A DNA stretch of 64,000 nucleotides. It comes from a virus. The translations under genes were made by a program, and so were the position numbers. The stretch lies in the IMG/VR virus record IMGVR_UViG_3300042372_000291, positions 1-64,000 of that record. One strand, written 5' to 3'. The notes under the pieces are model-generated. The model saw nothing but the letters and a program-made list of their open reading frames with translations, had not been told where the DNA came from and did not search any database. The stretch's first letter is position 1. Every line of letters starts with the position of its first letter. Below, piece after piece: positions 8,801 through 16,441 of the stretch.

Positions 8801-11438
8801 TTGCTACATCTATACCTTGAGTTCTATTTCTTGCTTGTCCCCATTTTGGAAGTGTTTTATAAAACTCTGAGGGAGTAATTGTTCTTCCTTGGTGTGGTGC
8901 TCTTGGATTTTTACCACCGCCTGGTCTTTTTATTTGTTTAATAATTTCTGATAAAGTTTTACTTCCTTCACCAGATGAAACCATAAACTCTTGATGCTCT
9001 TTCATAGCACCTTGTAATTTTGGAAGACCGTCTTTCTTAATATAGAAAAAGGCATCTCCAGCCATAACTTTAATTAAACCATTAGACGATTCTTCAAATA
9101 CAAGTCCAGGGATTTGTGGAATTAATGGTTTTGCATTTATAGATAATCCTTTACGAGCAGCATCTCTTGCTGCATACCTTGCTTGTTGCGCTTCACGAAA
9201 TGCTGCAGGTCCTGCTGATAATGGAACTCCTTTTCCAACAGTTGATGCTGCTCCAAATGCTGGGAATAATCCTCCAGCAAAACCTGGAACCTTATCTTGA
9301 ATAATTTGACTAATAAATCCAGAATATTTCTCTGATTGTTTTGCTGGAATGACTGCTTCTCCAGGGGAGAGCATTGATGGAACGATATCTCCTGCACCTC
9401 TTGGACCTGGCACTGAAGTAGTACCTGTTGCAAATCTTTTAGGAGGAACTCCTCTTCCAGGCATAAACAGACCTGGATTTTTTGAAGCAAAACCACCCAT
9501 TGCAACATTTGCTTGATTGTATGTAGCAATAAGAGAAGCAAGAGCTTGCTGCTCTAATCTATAGGCTGCAGAAAGCTGTTCGTGTTTTGAGTACAAAGAA
9601 TTTGTTACAGATATATTTTCTAATTCTTCATTAGTTAAGTATTGTGTTTTTAATGCAGCATCGGATGATCCGTATGCTAGTTGCTGATATCCTTTTCTTA
9701 AAAGGTTTACACCTTTAAGCCCATTAGCAAAAGCGTTAGCAATAAGACCAAAAGTCATTAAGAATATTGGACCCAAACCTCCAATAATACCAACAATAAC
9801 AGCAATAGCTTTTTTAACACCATCTGGAAGCTTGCTAAATTTTTCTGCAATTTTTCCAATATACTCAATTACTGGGGTTAAAACTTCTGCAAATAGCTGG
9901 CCAATAGGGGCAATTGCTTTCTTTAATCTTTCTACTGCTCCTGCTAACTTGTTCATTGGAGAATCTGCTTGAACTTTTAATTCTCGCTCTGTTAGTATTG
10001 CTAACTCTTCTACAGATGCATTAGCAAGTTGTAAAACACGTGCAGCCTGAGAACCTTCTTTTGTTACGTTATTAAGAAGTGCCGAAATTCTAGCAAACTG
10101 ATATTTACCAAATATTTGTTCAATAATTCTTGATTTTTGTAAATCTGTAAGTGGTTGTAATGACTTTGCAAAAGCCATAATTATATTTCGTAAGTTTCCA
10201 GCATTTTCTTCTACAATGCCTTTTAAATTAATGCCAAGCTCTGCTGCACTAGCAGATGCTTTTTTGCTAGGATTAATTAAAGATGCAAGACCTGACTTAA
10301 GTGCGTTAGCTCCTTGTGCAGCACTAATACCACCTTCTTGCATGGCTGCCATAAAGAATGCAAGATCTTTAACATCTCCACCTAATTGCTGAACAACTGG
10401 AGCAACACGTGGAATAGCTTCTGTTAAATCTTCAAGAGCAACAACGGTTTGGTTTTCAACTGCGTTTAAAAAATCTATTGTTCCAGAGAGTTTGCTCTCA
10501 TCAATCTGAAATGCATTTCTAAGAGCAATCGTAGTTTCAAGTGCTTTTTCTTGTGCAACTCCTCCAAGAACCGCAAGCTTGTTAGTTTGTTCTACTAAGT
10601 TTTCTAAACCTTTACCACTAAAGCCAGCAGCGGCTGCCTCAGCAGCCATTCCAATAGTGTCTGCTACCTTTAATCCATACTTAGTATACTCATCAGCAAG
10701 TGCACGAATATTTTTTAACGCCTGATCCGTTGCTCCCTGATCTGTAAAAATATCACCATAAACCTTTTTAAATCTAATTACTTGGGTTTCAATTTCTTTA
10801 AAAGTTTTTACTGCCTGTGCACCAAAAAGCATAAGAGGAATAGTAAAACCAACCATAAGTTGGCGACCAGCCCACTGTGTATTTTTACCAAAATTTAAAA
10901 GTTTTGTTGCGCCGTCATCAAGAAGCTTATTAAATATTTGTTGACGCTGAACAGCCATCATTAGCTGTGTTGTTACGTCTTTATAATTTAAAGCTTTTGG
11001 TGTAAATTTAAGAGCATTCATTGCTCCTTGGGCATCACGCCCTAACTGTACATACTGCTGCTGTAATACTTTAACACGTTTTTCAACAAGCTTTCCTACA
11101 GTATCAAATTCATTACCAAAAAGTCTTCCAAATGTTTTTGTAGATGCCATTCCATAGCGGAAATACTCTTTGAGAGAAAGCTTAGATTTATCAAGAGAAG
11201 ATGCAAATTGCTCACTAGCAGTTCTCATTCTGCCAACAGAAGCAGTCCATTGGCCTGTTGCATTTACATTATGAAGTAATGATTGTGCATATTTTGATTG
11301 AGCTTGTGATGCAGTTTTTGTTCCAACTACAAGAGCACGGTTAAGGGCAGTTAATTCTTTCTCAAGGGCACGAAGTTGTGCCATAGCCTGAGTTGTATCA
11401 ATATTAATAAAAATATTGCTATTAACATCTCCTGCCAT
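2859..11438 (-). CDS. Tail tape measure protein
   Basis: At 2859 residues this is by far the longest gene. The N-terminal quarter matches the phage tape-measure core: helical, Ala/Gly-rich, with a MAAEAAAAGFSGKGLENL-type segment near residues 260-290. Hydrophobic stretches that could insert in membrane occur near residues 530-565, 1250-1290 and 1480-1560. The remainder is mostly long coiled coil. A motif of the form PGP(R/K)GAGDI-PAMLSPGEAVIPA occurs near residues 680 and 1060, with a degenerate copy near 2750 (GTDIIPAMLTPGEFVVNK). It sits between the tail assembly chaperones and the minor tail genes, as in other siphoviruses. At about 1.5 angstrom per residue a tail of roughly 400 nm is implied (inference). 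The start is preceded by TAGGAG. Confidence 0.96.
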   Translation of the reverse strand: MAGDVNSNIFINIDTTQAMAQLRALEKELTALNRALVVGTKTASQAQSKYAQSLLHNVNATGQWTASVGRMRTASEQFASSLDKSKLSLKEYFRYGMASTKTFGRLFGNEFDTVGKLVEKRVKVLQQQYVQLGRDAQGAMNALKFTPKALNYKDVTTQLMMAVQRQQIFNKLLDDGATKLLNFGKNTQWAGRQLMVGFTIPLMLFGAQAVKTFKEIETQVIRFKKVYGDIFTDQGATDQALKNIRALADEYTKYGLKVADTIGMAAEAAAAGFSGKGLENLVEQTNKLAVLGGVAQEKALETTIALRNAFQIDESKLSGTIDFLNAVENQTVVALEDLTEAIPRVAPVVQQLGGDVKDLAFFMAAMQEGGISAAQGANALKSGLASLINPSKKASASAAELGINLKGIVEENAGNLRNIIMAFAKSLQPLTDLQKSRIIEQIFGKYQFARISALLNNVTKEGSQAARVLQLANASVEELAILTERELKVQADSPMNKLAGAVERLKKAIAPIGQLFAEVLTPVIEYIGKIAEKFSKLPDGVKKAIAVIVGIIGGLGPIFLMTFGLIANAFANGLKGVNLLRKGYQQLAYGSSDAALKTQYLTNEELENISVTNSLYSKHEQLSAAYRLEQQALASLIATYNQANVAMGGFASKNPGLFMPGRGVPPKRFATGTTSVPGPRGAGDIVPSMLSPGEAVIPAKQSEKYSGFISQIIQDKVPGFAGGLFPAFGAASTVGKGVPLSAGPAAFREAQQARYAARDAARKGLSINAKPLIPQIPGLVFEESSNGLIKVMAGDAFFYIKKDGLPKLQGAMKEHQEFMVSSGEGSKTLSEIIKQIKRPGGGKNPRAPHQGRTITPSEFYKTLPKWGQARNRTQGIDVANKRYDLLLKSKNPHLLKLKNYLETEEKEYLRRVLSPEVFSTLNFEAKRLAPSHIREVGTERAGSWTPDKIARDWDWFNKALIGTKMGNVSGAHPLNAVQAQEIINSLLLKRQNKKSLGQDLSARQQGLLAALQYRINRKPSFYDDFVIVDNAMMKRMPKTMNLANGIISVPGPKGAGDIQPAMLSPGEAVIPARQSEKYMPLIRSIVADQVPGFEESNLDKLKNKARQIGSRATGSETKNLADAVAKSAARTVPMPVFSDLKDSVEKNTAAVQGDTDATKSSTQTAKQTAQEERRLARTRGIPGLMLGYGKVPDTDPESGRKLSYAEKRNYRQNVRMQRTNALMMPSMAASMAGSMAMMYGMAKPESFAGQNMNLIMALTVFAGLLPMINSPLKMMIASVIGITALFKLQSAQIKKSIIDGQKQAKSMMMTTDNLEALGKITGTVSIAQEEEAKRRSRTTEIVPVSMDFGKNIISNSDYGKQLKAAFDQTVATLGVDAGARSLVGQLATGVSQGVLTAIQAESIAIAITRDLKDARLELDVRSRLTELIGPNGQNILEKPLQVQLDIIASNKELQRGAFANLQNVIGQQRSGIVGIGGAEGRQLALGAIPAAGAAAYGVGAMNVAMAGDAAGKVGALGKIATGARAMNIASKASATVPIAGWASAILGTIIFGGIELGIRKFQQGKEKQAIGKAAGLFQGIASENMKASQQALDALNVEIGIAIKNLEAKKKAAKTAKERADIESRILDLEAQRASGGKDIRKAQGDILRDVGTQFEQIDKRTFWETFIPGGTERGALREKFMESFDIGLKEKFKGNAAATADLTTLTSLLEGKFGRGEGDAITLKIQTLIDSDVLTPREAAMVVQNLSSDTKKAEKQLTALIDVQGTEGLQRLSTIMTFIPNEKNRKQLFLDIQRKDKEEADATLAGIEELIKIPKYIGIILDMETNPEDYKDMLKLGKEIGLLKKLIPDGQISLDVLTKVKEDLTKSGQAVPTTLQNAIDQWDVISKLPKELRFQAVFTLTTLKTSDSFESVVSRELEAAYQKATSDKSIIPQYAERYSRWLQTNAKEGSAIRKNAEAKALTEIFGYDPTDTSKVPGAVPAESKEGGSKGSWLQDIGQRLKLLKESSFDALSPLKELRKFYGEKTSDTVNPVLQYQKGALDAIRKSAKDTGIVLSEEFMGIIEGFSADEFKNFAKDFLILGKGGNVKGINNDFRIINAGLRSLAAAELIKKIDEENAGIKRQVDAYKILVKQGYNRMEIERILQDETMVAMIADQGFLSLSIDERTKLNEKIKETIALKKDEALTSLDNQIDSLENQAKAYDILKNKQIDEQTILEILKNQAYVMAVVTGQGIDEIIAKTEKYLGLLKKQAEQQKTMQEKAREAITFNKEVLDLQAAQAQNKFDTDTFDIRLKIKVAQKDIDDINKKIQEEQDKIDAINLKVKYEFDIPMADLQEEINDMQRTIEEVYDRPLSALSGRSTILSNDLELMDRAADKINEKYDAQAKALEQVSQINQDIINQQKGQLDLASALSQGDIASAAKAAQEMRSQAASAAAQQSGNLINAARQQELGSLVSASGMTRKQIEEEQFQISQKSFNLEQAKKKNQEEIVKLEDSLYLKQEAREGLILAIRGHEKAIDDYRTKDLANAQNRLDDLQAQVDKHQAILDAKIDAIDKERLSWEATGLALDAYELALKEINMGELATMKSIVDGIVAAFNSIKGKIKSNIVIGGNTEIDDNGDLVVDGNDASVIAAAEADAAAALDALIESAELLDAALLSAENAANAFDDAANSGQWWKFDELLRKKAEADAALAEANELYAKNANIGNLPVTVGGSGGAGGGRFDTQMMSSGGMVKPKYFAVGGKARGTDIIPAMLTPGEFVVNKVATSKYLPELEAMNNMRMPAFSKSLSAPTYGGTGNVISMPVRAATGDNTNNTNNVYNYSVGINVGGTNASPDNIARAVMNEIKYIDSQRIRGQR

Positions 11439-11463
11439 TAACCGTTACTCCTATATTAACTTA

Positions 11464-11790
11464 TTACTGCTCTGATGCCAAAGCTAGAAGAGCTGAGTCT
11501 GAAAGGTTAATTCCAGAAGCTGCTTCTATAATTTGATAAACTGTTGGTAAGTCAATAACTTCCTCAAGCTTATCTGTGTCATCCCCCAAATCTGGCTTGT
11601 ACTGTTGCATTGCAATCTGTACACATTCCATTAGCAGTGTCATAGACTTATCATTGTCATTTTGAACTGCACCAAGACCTTCAAACTTCTTCATAAACTG
11701 ACGAAGAAGAGAGATTTTCAGTGGTCTTACCTTGATTTTGGTTCCGTCAATAAGGGTAATTATTTTTTCCTCATGCACGGTTGTAGCCAT
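11464..11790 (-). CDS. Tail assembly chaperone (short paralogue)
   Basis: A 108-residue protein directly upstream of the tape measure, the usual place of the lambda gpG-type chaperone. Its N-terminal part (LIDGTKIKVRPLKISLLRQF) and middle (EEVIDLPTVYQIIEAA) closely parallel those of the neighbouring 239-residue gene (LIDGTEIEISPLKIKYLRRF; EELIDLPNLYKLVNTS), so the two are tandem paralogues. An AAGGAGGATCA ribosome binding site and its own extended -10 promoter precede it. Only 25 bases separate its stop from the tape measure, leaving no room for a frameshifted T domain. It should bind the tape measure and hold it for tube polymerisation (family knowledge). Confidence 0.8.
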   Translation of the reverse strand: MATTVHEEKIITLIDGTKIKVRPLKISLLRQFMKKFEGLGAVQNDNDKSMTLLMECVQIAMQQYKPDLGDDTDKLEEVIDLPTVYQIIEAASGINLSDSALLALASEQ

Positions 11791-11817
11791 TGATCCTCCT
11801 TATATATAAGTATGTTA

Positions 11818-11826
11818 ATTATAGCA
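11818..11826 (-). promoter_or_regulatory. Extended -10 promoter for short chaperone/tape measure
   Basis: On the minus strand this reads TGCTATAAT, a perfect extended -10 element, 27 bases upstream of the ATG with AAGGAGG in between. No clear -35 is present. It would drive the short chaperone and the tape-measure operon. Confidence 0.6.
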
Positions 11827-11834
11827 CGAATAGG

Positions 11835-12554
11835 CTAATTTTTCATAAGGCCTGGGTCTCTTGCATCCTCATATTCAAGACCCATTCCAATTCCAAATCC
11901 TGCTTTTTTAGCATTTTGTCCTTGCAAAGCTAATACATCATTACTATCTGTAGTCTGACCCTTGCTAAATACCCTGGCTTTTAGGTCTTCCCATTCTTTT
12001 TGACCACGTTCTTTCCCAGACTCTTTATCTAAGTCCACACCTTGAATTGCTGCTAAAAATTTTTTTTCTTGATAATCTAAATCTCTCAAAGATGAAAGCG
12101 TAGCAAGTAGCTCTGGCATTGATATATTTTTTTCTAATTCTTCATAATCTTTCCAAATACCAAGCAAAAATATTTCTGACTCTAGCCGTGCTAAGTCTAA
12201 ATCATCCCATGTTTGTCCAGATGCTTCTTTGTTAATAGCCTGCTCTTTTAATGTTTTGTCAGAGTCTTGTTCTATTTTTAATGTTCCAGAGGTATTTACT
12301 AATTTGTATAAATTTGGAAGATCAATTAGCTCTTCTAAATCATCTATAGTTTTTATTTGTGGATAAAACTGTTGGCAGGCAACAATGCCACATAAAGAAA
12401 GCCAGGACAGACTTTCTATCTCATTTTCGGCATTTTTTATTTGATTAAAAAATTCCATAAAGCGTCTAAGATATTTAATTTTTAATGGTGATATTTCTAT
12501 CTCAGTTCCATCAATTAAATAAATATAATCATAGTTATATACCTGTGTTGCCAT
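11835..12554 (-). CDS. Tail assembly chaperone (long paralogue)
   Basis: A 239-residue protein whose first ~100 residues match the downstream 108-residue chaperone. An extra ~130-residue helical, charged C-terminal part follows and ends in DARDPGLMKN. Its layout mimics the G plus T fusion that lambda-like phages make by frameshifting, but here the long form is its own gene placed before the short one. A TGATAGAAT -10-like element lies 7 bases before the ATG with no Shine-Dalgarno. Chaperone function is inferred from paralogy and position. Confidence 0.72.
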   Translation of the reverse strand: MATQVYNYDYIYLIDGTEIEISPLKIKYLRRFMEFFNQIKNAENEIESLSWLSLCGIVACQQFYPQIKTIDDLEELIDLPNLYKLVNTSGTLKIEQDSDKTLKEQAINKEASGQTWDDLDLARLESEIFLLGIWKDYEELEKNISMPELLATLSSLRDLDYQEKKFLAAIQGVDLDKESGKERGQKEWEDLKARVFSKGQTTDSNDVLALQGQNAKKAGFGIGMGLEYEDARDPGLMKN

Positions 12555-12573
12555 TTTATCTATTCTATCATAA

Positions 12574-12607
12574 CAACAAAGCCCACCCCCGAAGGGATGG
12601 GCTTGTT
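12574..12607 (-). terminator. Stem-loop terminator after major tail protein
   Basis: AACAAAGCCCA pairs with TGGGCTTGTT (one bulged base) around a short C/G-rich loop. It lies just after the major tail protein stop on the minus strand. The following T-run is weak, so it may attenuate rather than end transcription, letting major tail protein be made in excess over the chaperones. Confidence 0.6.
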
Positions 12608-12624
12608 ATTAATCTAAAATTAGA

Positions 12625-13260
12625 TTATGATGCTGGAGCCCAAGTACGATCTACGATCTTACCATATGACCCAGATGTGTCTTCTGGAAGAAGACGGAAT
12701 GAAACCTCGAACATTGATGCTTCGTCACGCTTTGCAGATACAGTCACATTCTCAATTGAGAGTGCACGGTATGCTGAATAAACACGCTCAACATATGCGG
12801 AGTCTTCGCAGTCTCCAGTTCCAGGTCCAACAGCAACAATACCACGCTCTACTGGGCACTCACCAATATCTCCTGCGGAGAGATTAAGTGTTTGTCCATT
12901 AGAAGATGACTTTGTTCCTGTAAGTTCATCTGAGCTAAAAGCAAGAGCCAATAGAAGGTTCTCAAGTGTAGCTTCAGCAAAAGCAGTAGCAAGATTTACT
13001 TGCATACCCTGCTTGTATAGTTTAGCAACGTCAAGAATCTGGTCAACCTGTACTTCACCGAAGTCTGGTTGGAACTGCAATTCAAGACCGTTCATGGTAT
13101 AACCTACGTTTGTATAAGCTGCATCATCAGAAAGGGTATCCTTAAAAGACTCAGAACTTACGAACGGCTCCAGTGTACCTGGAGTAAGGGTTGTATCTGC
13201 TACGAAAAGTGCAGCAGCACCAACGATAATGTTGGTCGACGTACCACGAGTATATGCCAT
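12625..13260 (-). CDS. Major tail (tube) protein
   Basis: A 211-residue beta-rich protein starting MAYTRGTSTNIIVGAAALFV, between the tail terminator and the tail assembly chaperones, which is the standard place of the siphovirus tail tube gene. It contains VGYTMNGLELQFQPDFGEV and lies alone between its own promoter (13321) and a stem-loop (12574), as expected of a protein made in many copies. An AGAGGTGAAAAA ribosome binding site precedes the ATG. There is no second sheath-like gene nearby, which argues against a contractile tail. Confidence 0.85.
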   Translation of the reverse strand: MAYTRGTSTNIIVGAAALFVADTTLTPGTLEPFVSSESFKDTLSDDAAYTNVGYTMNGLELQFQPDFGEVQVDQILDVAKLYKQGMQVNLATAFAEATLENLLLALAFSSDELTGTKSSSNGQTLNLSAGDIGECPVERGIVAVGPGTGDCEDSAYVERVYSAYRALSIENVTVSAKRDEASMFEVSFRLLPEDTSGSYGKIVDRTWAPAS

Positions 13261-13320
13261 TTTTTCACCTCTACTTTCAATAGAATCTATATGAAGTTTT
13301 TGGCGGGTTTCCTCTCCTTA

Positions 13321-13329
13321 ATTATAACA
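13321..13329 (-). promoter_or_regulatory. Extended -10 promoter for major tail protein
   Basis: The minus strand reads TGTTATAAT about 60 bases upstream of the major tail protein ATG, in the short gap after the tail terminator gene. No good -35 is visible. Confidence 0.6.
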
Positions 13330-13334
13330 TTGTT

Positions 13335-13961
13335 TTATATAATAATTTTATTAGCAGGCTTAGGCTCTGGTGCCCATTCATTATTTGTAAGCCCTGGCAT
13401 TTGATGATAGTCAAAATCAATAATGACTTTATTTCCAGCATAGGTTCTGGCTGTTCCAAAGTCAATAATATCTCTTACCTCTTCTAGCTGATATACCTTG
13501 AAATTATGAAAGTAAAACATATTATTTATTGGGTTTTCATTTTCATTAAGTCTAATTTGTCTATTAGAACACCAGTCGTTTACCTCTTCGGCAGACTCAT
13601 CTCCACGATCTAGCAGTCTAAGAACCTCTTCAAGTACCTGAATCATATTTGGGACTGCATTTTCTTCTGTTGCATAAAAGTAATATAGGATTTGTTCACA
13701 CTTAATATGAGGAAATGGCTTTCTTCTCATTCTAAACATTCTATCCCAAGTAGCCATTACACCCTCAAAGCCGTATTGTTGAACCTGTGATGGAGTAAGT
13801 GTATCTGGATTAATCAAAACAAAGTTTTCTGTTAAATCATCAATTGACGATGGAACAGATGGAAAAAGCGGTACACCAATTCCAACAGTAGTAGCAAGCT
13901 TTGCCTGTAAATATTTGTTAACCCATAGTACTGGTGTATTCAGAGATGTTGTATCTGCCAT
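13335..13961 (-). CDS. Tail terminator protein (putative)
   Basis: A 208-residue protein overlapping the upstream gene by one base at a TAATG junction and directly preceding the major tail protein. Family order (adaptor, stopper, gp10-like, terminator, tube) predicts the tail terminator ring that caps the tube. It has helical segments (PNMIQVLEEVLRLLDRG) followed by beta strands and a Pro-rich tail (WAPEPKPANKIII). Sequence alone would not identify it; confidence comes from synteny and size. Confidence 0.62.
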   Translation of the reverse strand: MADTTSLNTPVLWVNKYLQAKLATTVGIGVPLFPSVPSSIDDLTENFVLINPDTLTPSQVQQYGFEGVMATWDRMFRMRRKPFPHIKCEQILYYFYATEENAVPNMIQVLEEVLRLLDRGDESAEEVNDWCSNRQIRLNENENPINNMFYFHNFKVYQLEEVRDIIDFGTARTYAGNKVIIDFDYHQMPGLTNNEWAPEPKPANKIII

Positions 13962-14638
13962 TATCTATTAACTCCTGCATTTGCTATCCATCTAAAACCT
14001 GTTTCAATGCCCTTTGATCTACCGCCCTTTTTTGCAGACCGCAGATTCTTCTTATATAGTATAGGATTGTTTAAATAATCATATACGCCAGTTGATCTTA
14101 AAAATGCTTGTGTAAAATATTTACTAAAGAAACTATCAAAAACATCTTCAAATGATCCTTGTGTTTGTATTCCTCCAGGATTGTCTACGTACACTGGATT
14201 TTTTGTAAATACCGTTTCTCCATTTTCCTCAAATACAAGTACATCTGACTTAGATGGTCGAATAACAACTGGAATTCCCTGCTCCATAATTCTAGCCTTA
14301 TCATAAAATGGAACATTAGATCCATTTTTGATAGATGTTGATTGTTTAAAAGTAGATATAAAAGATAGTCCAAGATTGCTTACTGTGTATTGAATATCAA
14401 ATAATCTAGATCCAGAGTTTCCTACTCTATCCCATTCATAAATATGGTGAAGAGCATTTGGGTTCATTCTTGCATTAGCGTCTATATATTCTTCAAGAAC
14501 CTCTTTTACCATACCGCCAATATTGTTTAAAAACACAGATTTTCCAGCTTTTACTCCATCAATGAACCCATAAGAATATTCTATAATATTGTTCATTTCT
14601 TTTTGAAATTGCTTGCTACTGATAGACATTTTAATCAT
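13961..14638 (-). CDS. HK97 gp10-like neck/tail completion protein
   Basis: A 225-residue basic protein with N-terminal SISSKQFQKEMNNIIEYSYG and a long helix, followed by KARIMEQGIPVVIRPS, the 'glue' pattern typical of HK97 gp10-like proteins, in which a minor-capsid-like fold is followed by a PVVIRPS-like strand. It overlaps the stopper gene by four bases. The C-terminus is Lys/Arg-rich (KKNLRSAKKGGRSKG). It probably helps join head and tail. Assigned by synteny and weak motif similarity. Confidence 0.6.
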   Translation of the reverse strand: MIKMSISSKQFQKEMNNIIEYSYGFIDGVKAGKSVFLNNIGGMVKEVLEEYIDANARMNPNALHHIYEWDRVGNSGSRLFDIQYTVSNLGLSFISTFKQSTSIKNGSNVPFYDKARIMEQGIPVVIRPSKSDVLVFEENGETVFTKNPVYVDNPGGIQTQGSFEDVFDSFFSKYFTQAFLRSTGVYDYLNNPILYKKNLRSAKKGGRSKGIETGFRWIANAGVNR

Positions 14639-15084
14639 AGGTCGCTGGCCTGATTCTCTGATCTACGAACGATTAACTTATAGTATTCTATTGATCCAAA
14701 TGGACCAACTACTGGCTCTTGTGTTGCTATTTCAAATATAGTAGACTTTCCAGCTCTTGGGCCTGCTGTTTCTAAATAAATTGGGCTATCATTTTTAGTT
14801 CTAATATTAGTAATAATTATATTAGTTATTGCTTCCTTTGATTCGTGGGAAGAAATTCTAATATCCAATCTTGATCTTCCTATTAGTGATGATTCTTGAT
14901 TAATTTTTACATTTGGTTTTACATCTTCTGCCCATGCAGTCCCAGCTACAGAAAAATCACAAGCAAAAGTTCTGTCTAAAACCCAAGTCTTTTTTAGGTT
15001 TCCATATGCCTGTTGCTCTACTATTGGATAGTATACATCTGCTTTAAGTGGATACATAAAGTCTGTGTCTTCACAGATTACCAT
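14635..15084 (-). CDS. Head closure / head-tail stopper protein (putative)
   Basis: A 149-residue beta-rich protein between the adaptor and the gp10-like gene, overlapping both by 1-4 bases. The length and the RSRLDIRISSHESKEAI segment fit the small beta-barrel stopper that seals the connector after packaging. No diagnostic residues are visible; the call is from gene order. Confidence 0.58.
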   Translation of the reverse strand: MVICEDTDFMYPLKADVYYPIVEQQAYGNLKKTWVLDRTFACDFSVAGTAWAEDVKPNVKINQESSLIGRSRLDIRISSHESKEAITNIIITNIRTKNDSPIYLETAGPRAGKSTIFEIATQEPVVGPFGSIEYYKLIVRRSENQASDL

Positions 15085-16052
15085 TATAGTACTCCAGGTG
15101 TACCGAAGTTTGTTATATACTTTTCTAAAATTTTATCTACAACAAGATTTCCAGTACCGCCAAAAGATTCTTTTTCAAATTCAATTCTAAATTGATCTGT
15201 TGAATATTTAGATACATATCTCTTGTGATAATCAAGCTTTCCACATTTTAGATCTTCAATTAACATCATAACTGCATCTTTAATATCGTACGGAACTACC
15301 TTATACCCAGTTTCTAGTGAGAATAAATAGTTCCATCCCATTGGAAATGTAACTCCTGGAGCAACTGCCAAAGTGTTTGGGCTGTCTTCTGTATCATATA
15401 AATACAAAGAATCTGAGTATGCCAAAGGAACTCCCTTGGGGTTTCCAGTCATTCTTATATATGAATCATCTTGCTGCACCCAGTCTTTAATGATAGATGT
15501 TTTATCTTTAGTAAGCAAATAATTCCATTGACCTATAGCTTGTGGATCTTGACTATAATCCCAAACAAGTGAGTTATTTTCATATGCCTTTAAAATTTTG
15601 TATGTTCTATCCCATACTGGCATAAAGTCAGTATTGTTTCCTATTGTTTCATACCATGATCTTTCAAAATAAAAACCGCCAGGAACCATGGCATCTATTA
15701 TTGCTCTTGCTAAACCTTCTAGTTGAACATATTCATTTTTTTCTGTTGCAGTAGTTCCAAGAGAGTATGGGTCAACATATGGCCTCATAATCTCAAGATT
15801 GTCCTCTACAACTATTTCTGACTGCTCACCATCAACATCATCGTAAATTGCTAAATAGTATGATTCATCATATGTATTAAATAATGAAGGCAATGTATAC
15901 TCTATCTTAGAGTCTGAGTTAGATGTTAAGTTTTCTTCTACCTCTACAACGTTTCTAGAACTATCTTGAATAACAAGGATATAGTCACTATTTGCCTGTG
16001 GCACATCATAGGTAATTGAAAGCGGATATGGTGGTAAGCGCAAAACCTGCAT
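15084..16052 (-). CDS. Head-tail adaptor protein with N-terminal beta domain
   Basis: A 322-residue protein. Roughly residues 1-95 look like an Ig-like domain (PPYPLSITYDVPQANSDYI) and residues ~100-322 like a helical connector adaptor (IIDAMVPGGFYFERSW; DIKDAVMMLIEDLKCG). Adaptors are normally 100-150 residues, so the extra N-terminal domain is unusual. It joins the stopper in a TAATG junction. The adaptor call comes from its position after the capsid gene and the helical core. Confidence 0.6.
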   Translation of the reverse strand: MQVLRLPPYPLSITYDVPQANSDYILVIQDSSRNVVEVEENLTSNSDSKIEYTLPSLFNTYDESYYLAIYDDVDGEQSEIVVEDNLEIMRPYVDPYSLGTTATEKNEYVQLEGLARAIIDAMVPGGFYFERSWYETIGNNTDFMPVWDRTYKILKAYENNSLVWDYSQDPQAIGQWNYLLTKDKTSIIKDWVQQDDSYIRMTGNPKGVPLAYSDSLYLYDTEDSPNTLAVAPGVTFPMGWNYLFSLETGYKVVPYDIKDAVMMLIEDLKCGKLDYHKRYVSKYSTDQFRIEFEKESFGGTGNLVVDKILEKYITNFGTPGVL

Positions 16053-16408
16053 TATATTTTGCCGTAATGTTTAGCTACTTCAGCTGGAGATGCCTCACGG
16101 ACACCTTTTTGCTTAAGCCACTTTACAGACTCCTCCTTTGTGACAATGTTATACCCCTTTTCAAGGCTTCCCACGCCACTCCAATGAAGATTCTTTGCTG
16201 AAAACAAAGCTACTTTCTTTTTTGGAGACTCTTGTTCCTTTTTTGCTTTTGTTTTTTCTTCTGTAGGTACAAAAGGAAGTATTGCTTCTAATATCTCTAC
16301 CTTAGTATTTGCACCGACAAGATCAATATGATTCTTTTTAGCATATGCTCTTAATTGTGGAACTGTCTTTTTCTTAAATTCTTCTACTGCTTCTAATGTT
16401 GTTGTCAT
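16052..16408 (-). CDS. SAP/Rho-N-like small head protein
   Basis: A 118-residue protein. The ATG at 16408 is chosen because GGAGG lies 5 bases before it; an upstream GTG at 16420 overlaps that ribosome binding site. The N-terminal half (TVPQLRAYAKKNHIDLVGAN then TKVEILEAI) matches the short two-helix SAP/Rho-N-type motif often found in actinophage genes between capsid and connector. A Lys/Glu linker and a second small domain (YNIVTKEESVKWLKQKGV) follow. Role unknown; possibly nucleic-acid or capsid binding. Confidence 0.6.
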   Translation of the reverse strand: MTTTLEAVEEFKKKTVPQLRAYAKKNHIDLVGANTKVEILEAILPFVPTEEKTKAKKEQESPKKKVALFSAKNLHWSGVGSLEKGYNIVTKEESVKWLKQKGVREASPAEVAKHYGKI

Positions 16409-16424
16409 TTTTTCCTCCACTGCT

Positions 16425-16433
16425 ATTATATCA
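16425..16433 (-). promoter_or_regulatory. Extended -10 promoter for connector operon
   Basis: The minus strand reads TGATATAAT 16 bases before the ATG at 16408. It probably drives the overlapping connector genes 16408 to 13335. Confidence 0.58.
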
Positions 16434-16441
16434 GAATTACA

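Noticed and set aside
2986-9541. Many open frames opposite or out of frame with the tape measure
   Set aside because: They are shadows of a strongly coding gene with no start signals of their own.
11464-11834. A programmed frameshift in the short chaperone
   Set aside because: No room for an extended product before the tape measure and no convincing slippery heptamer.
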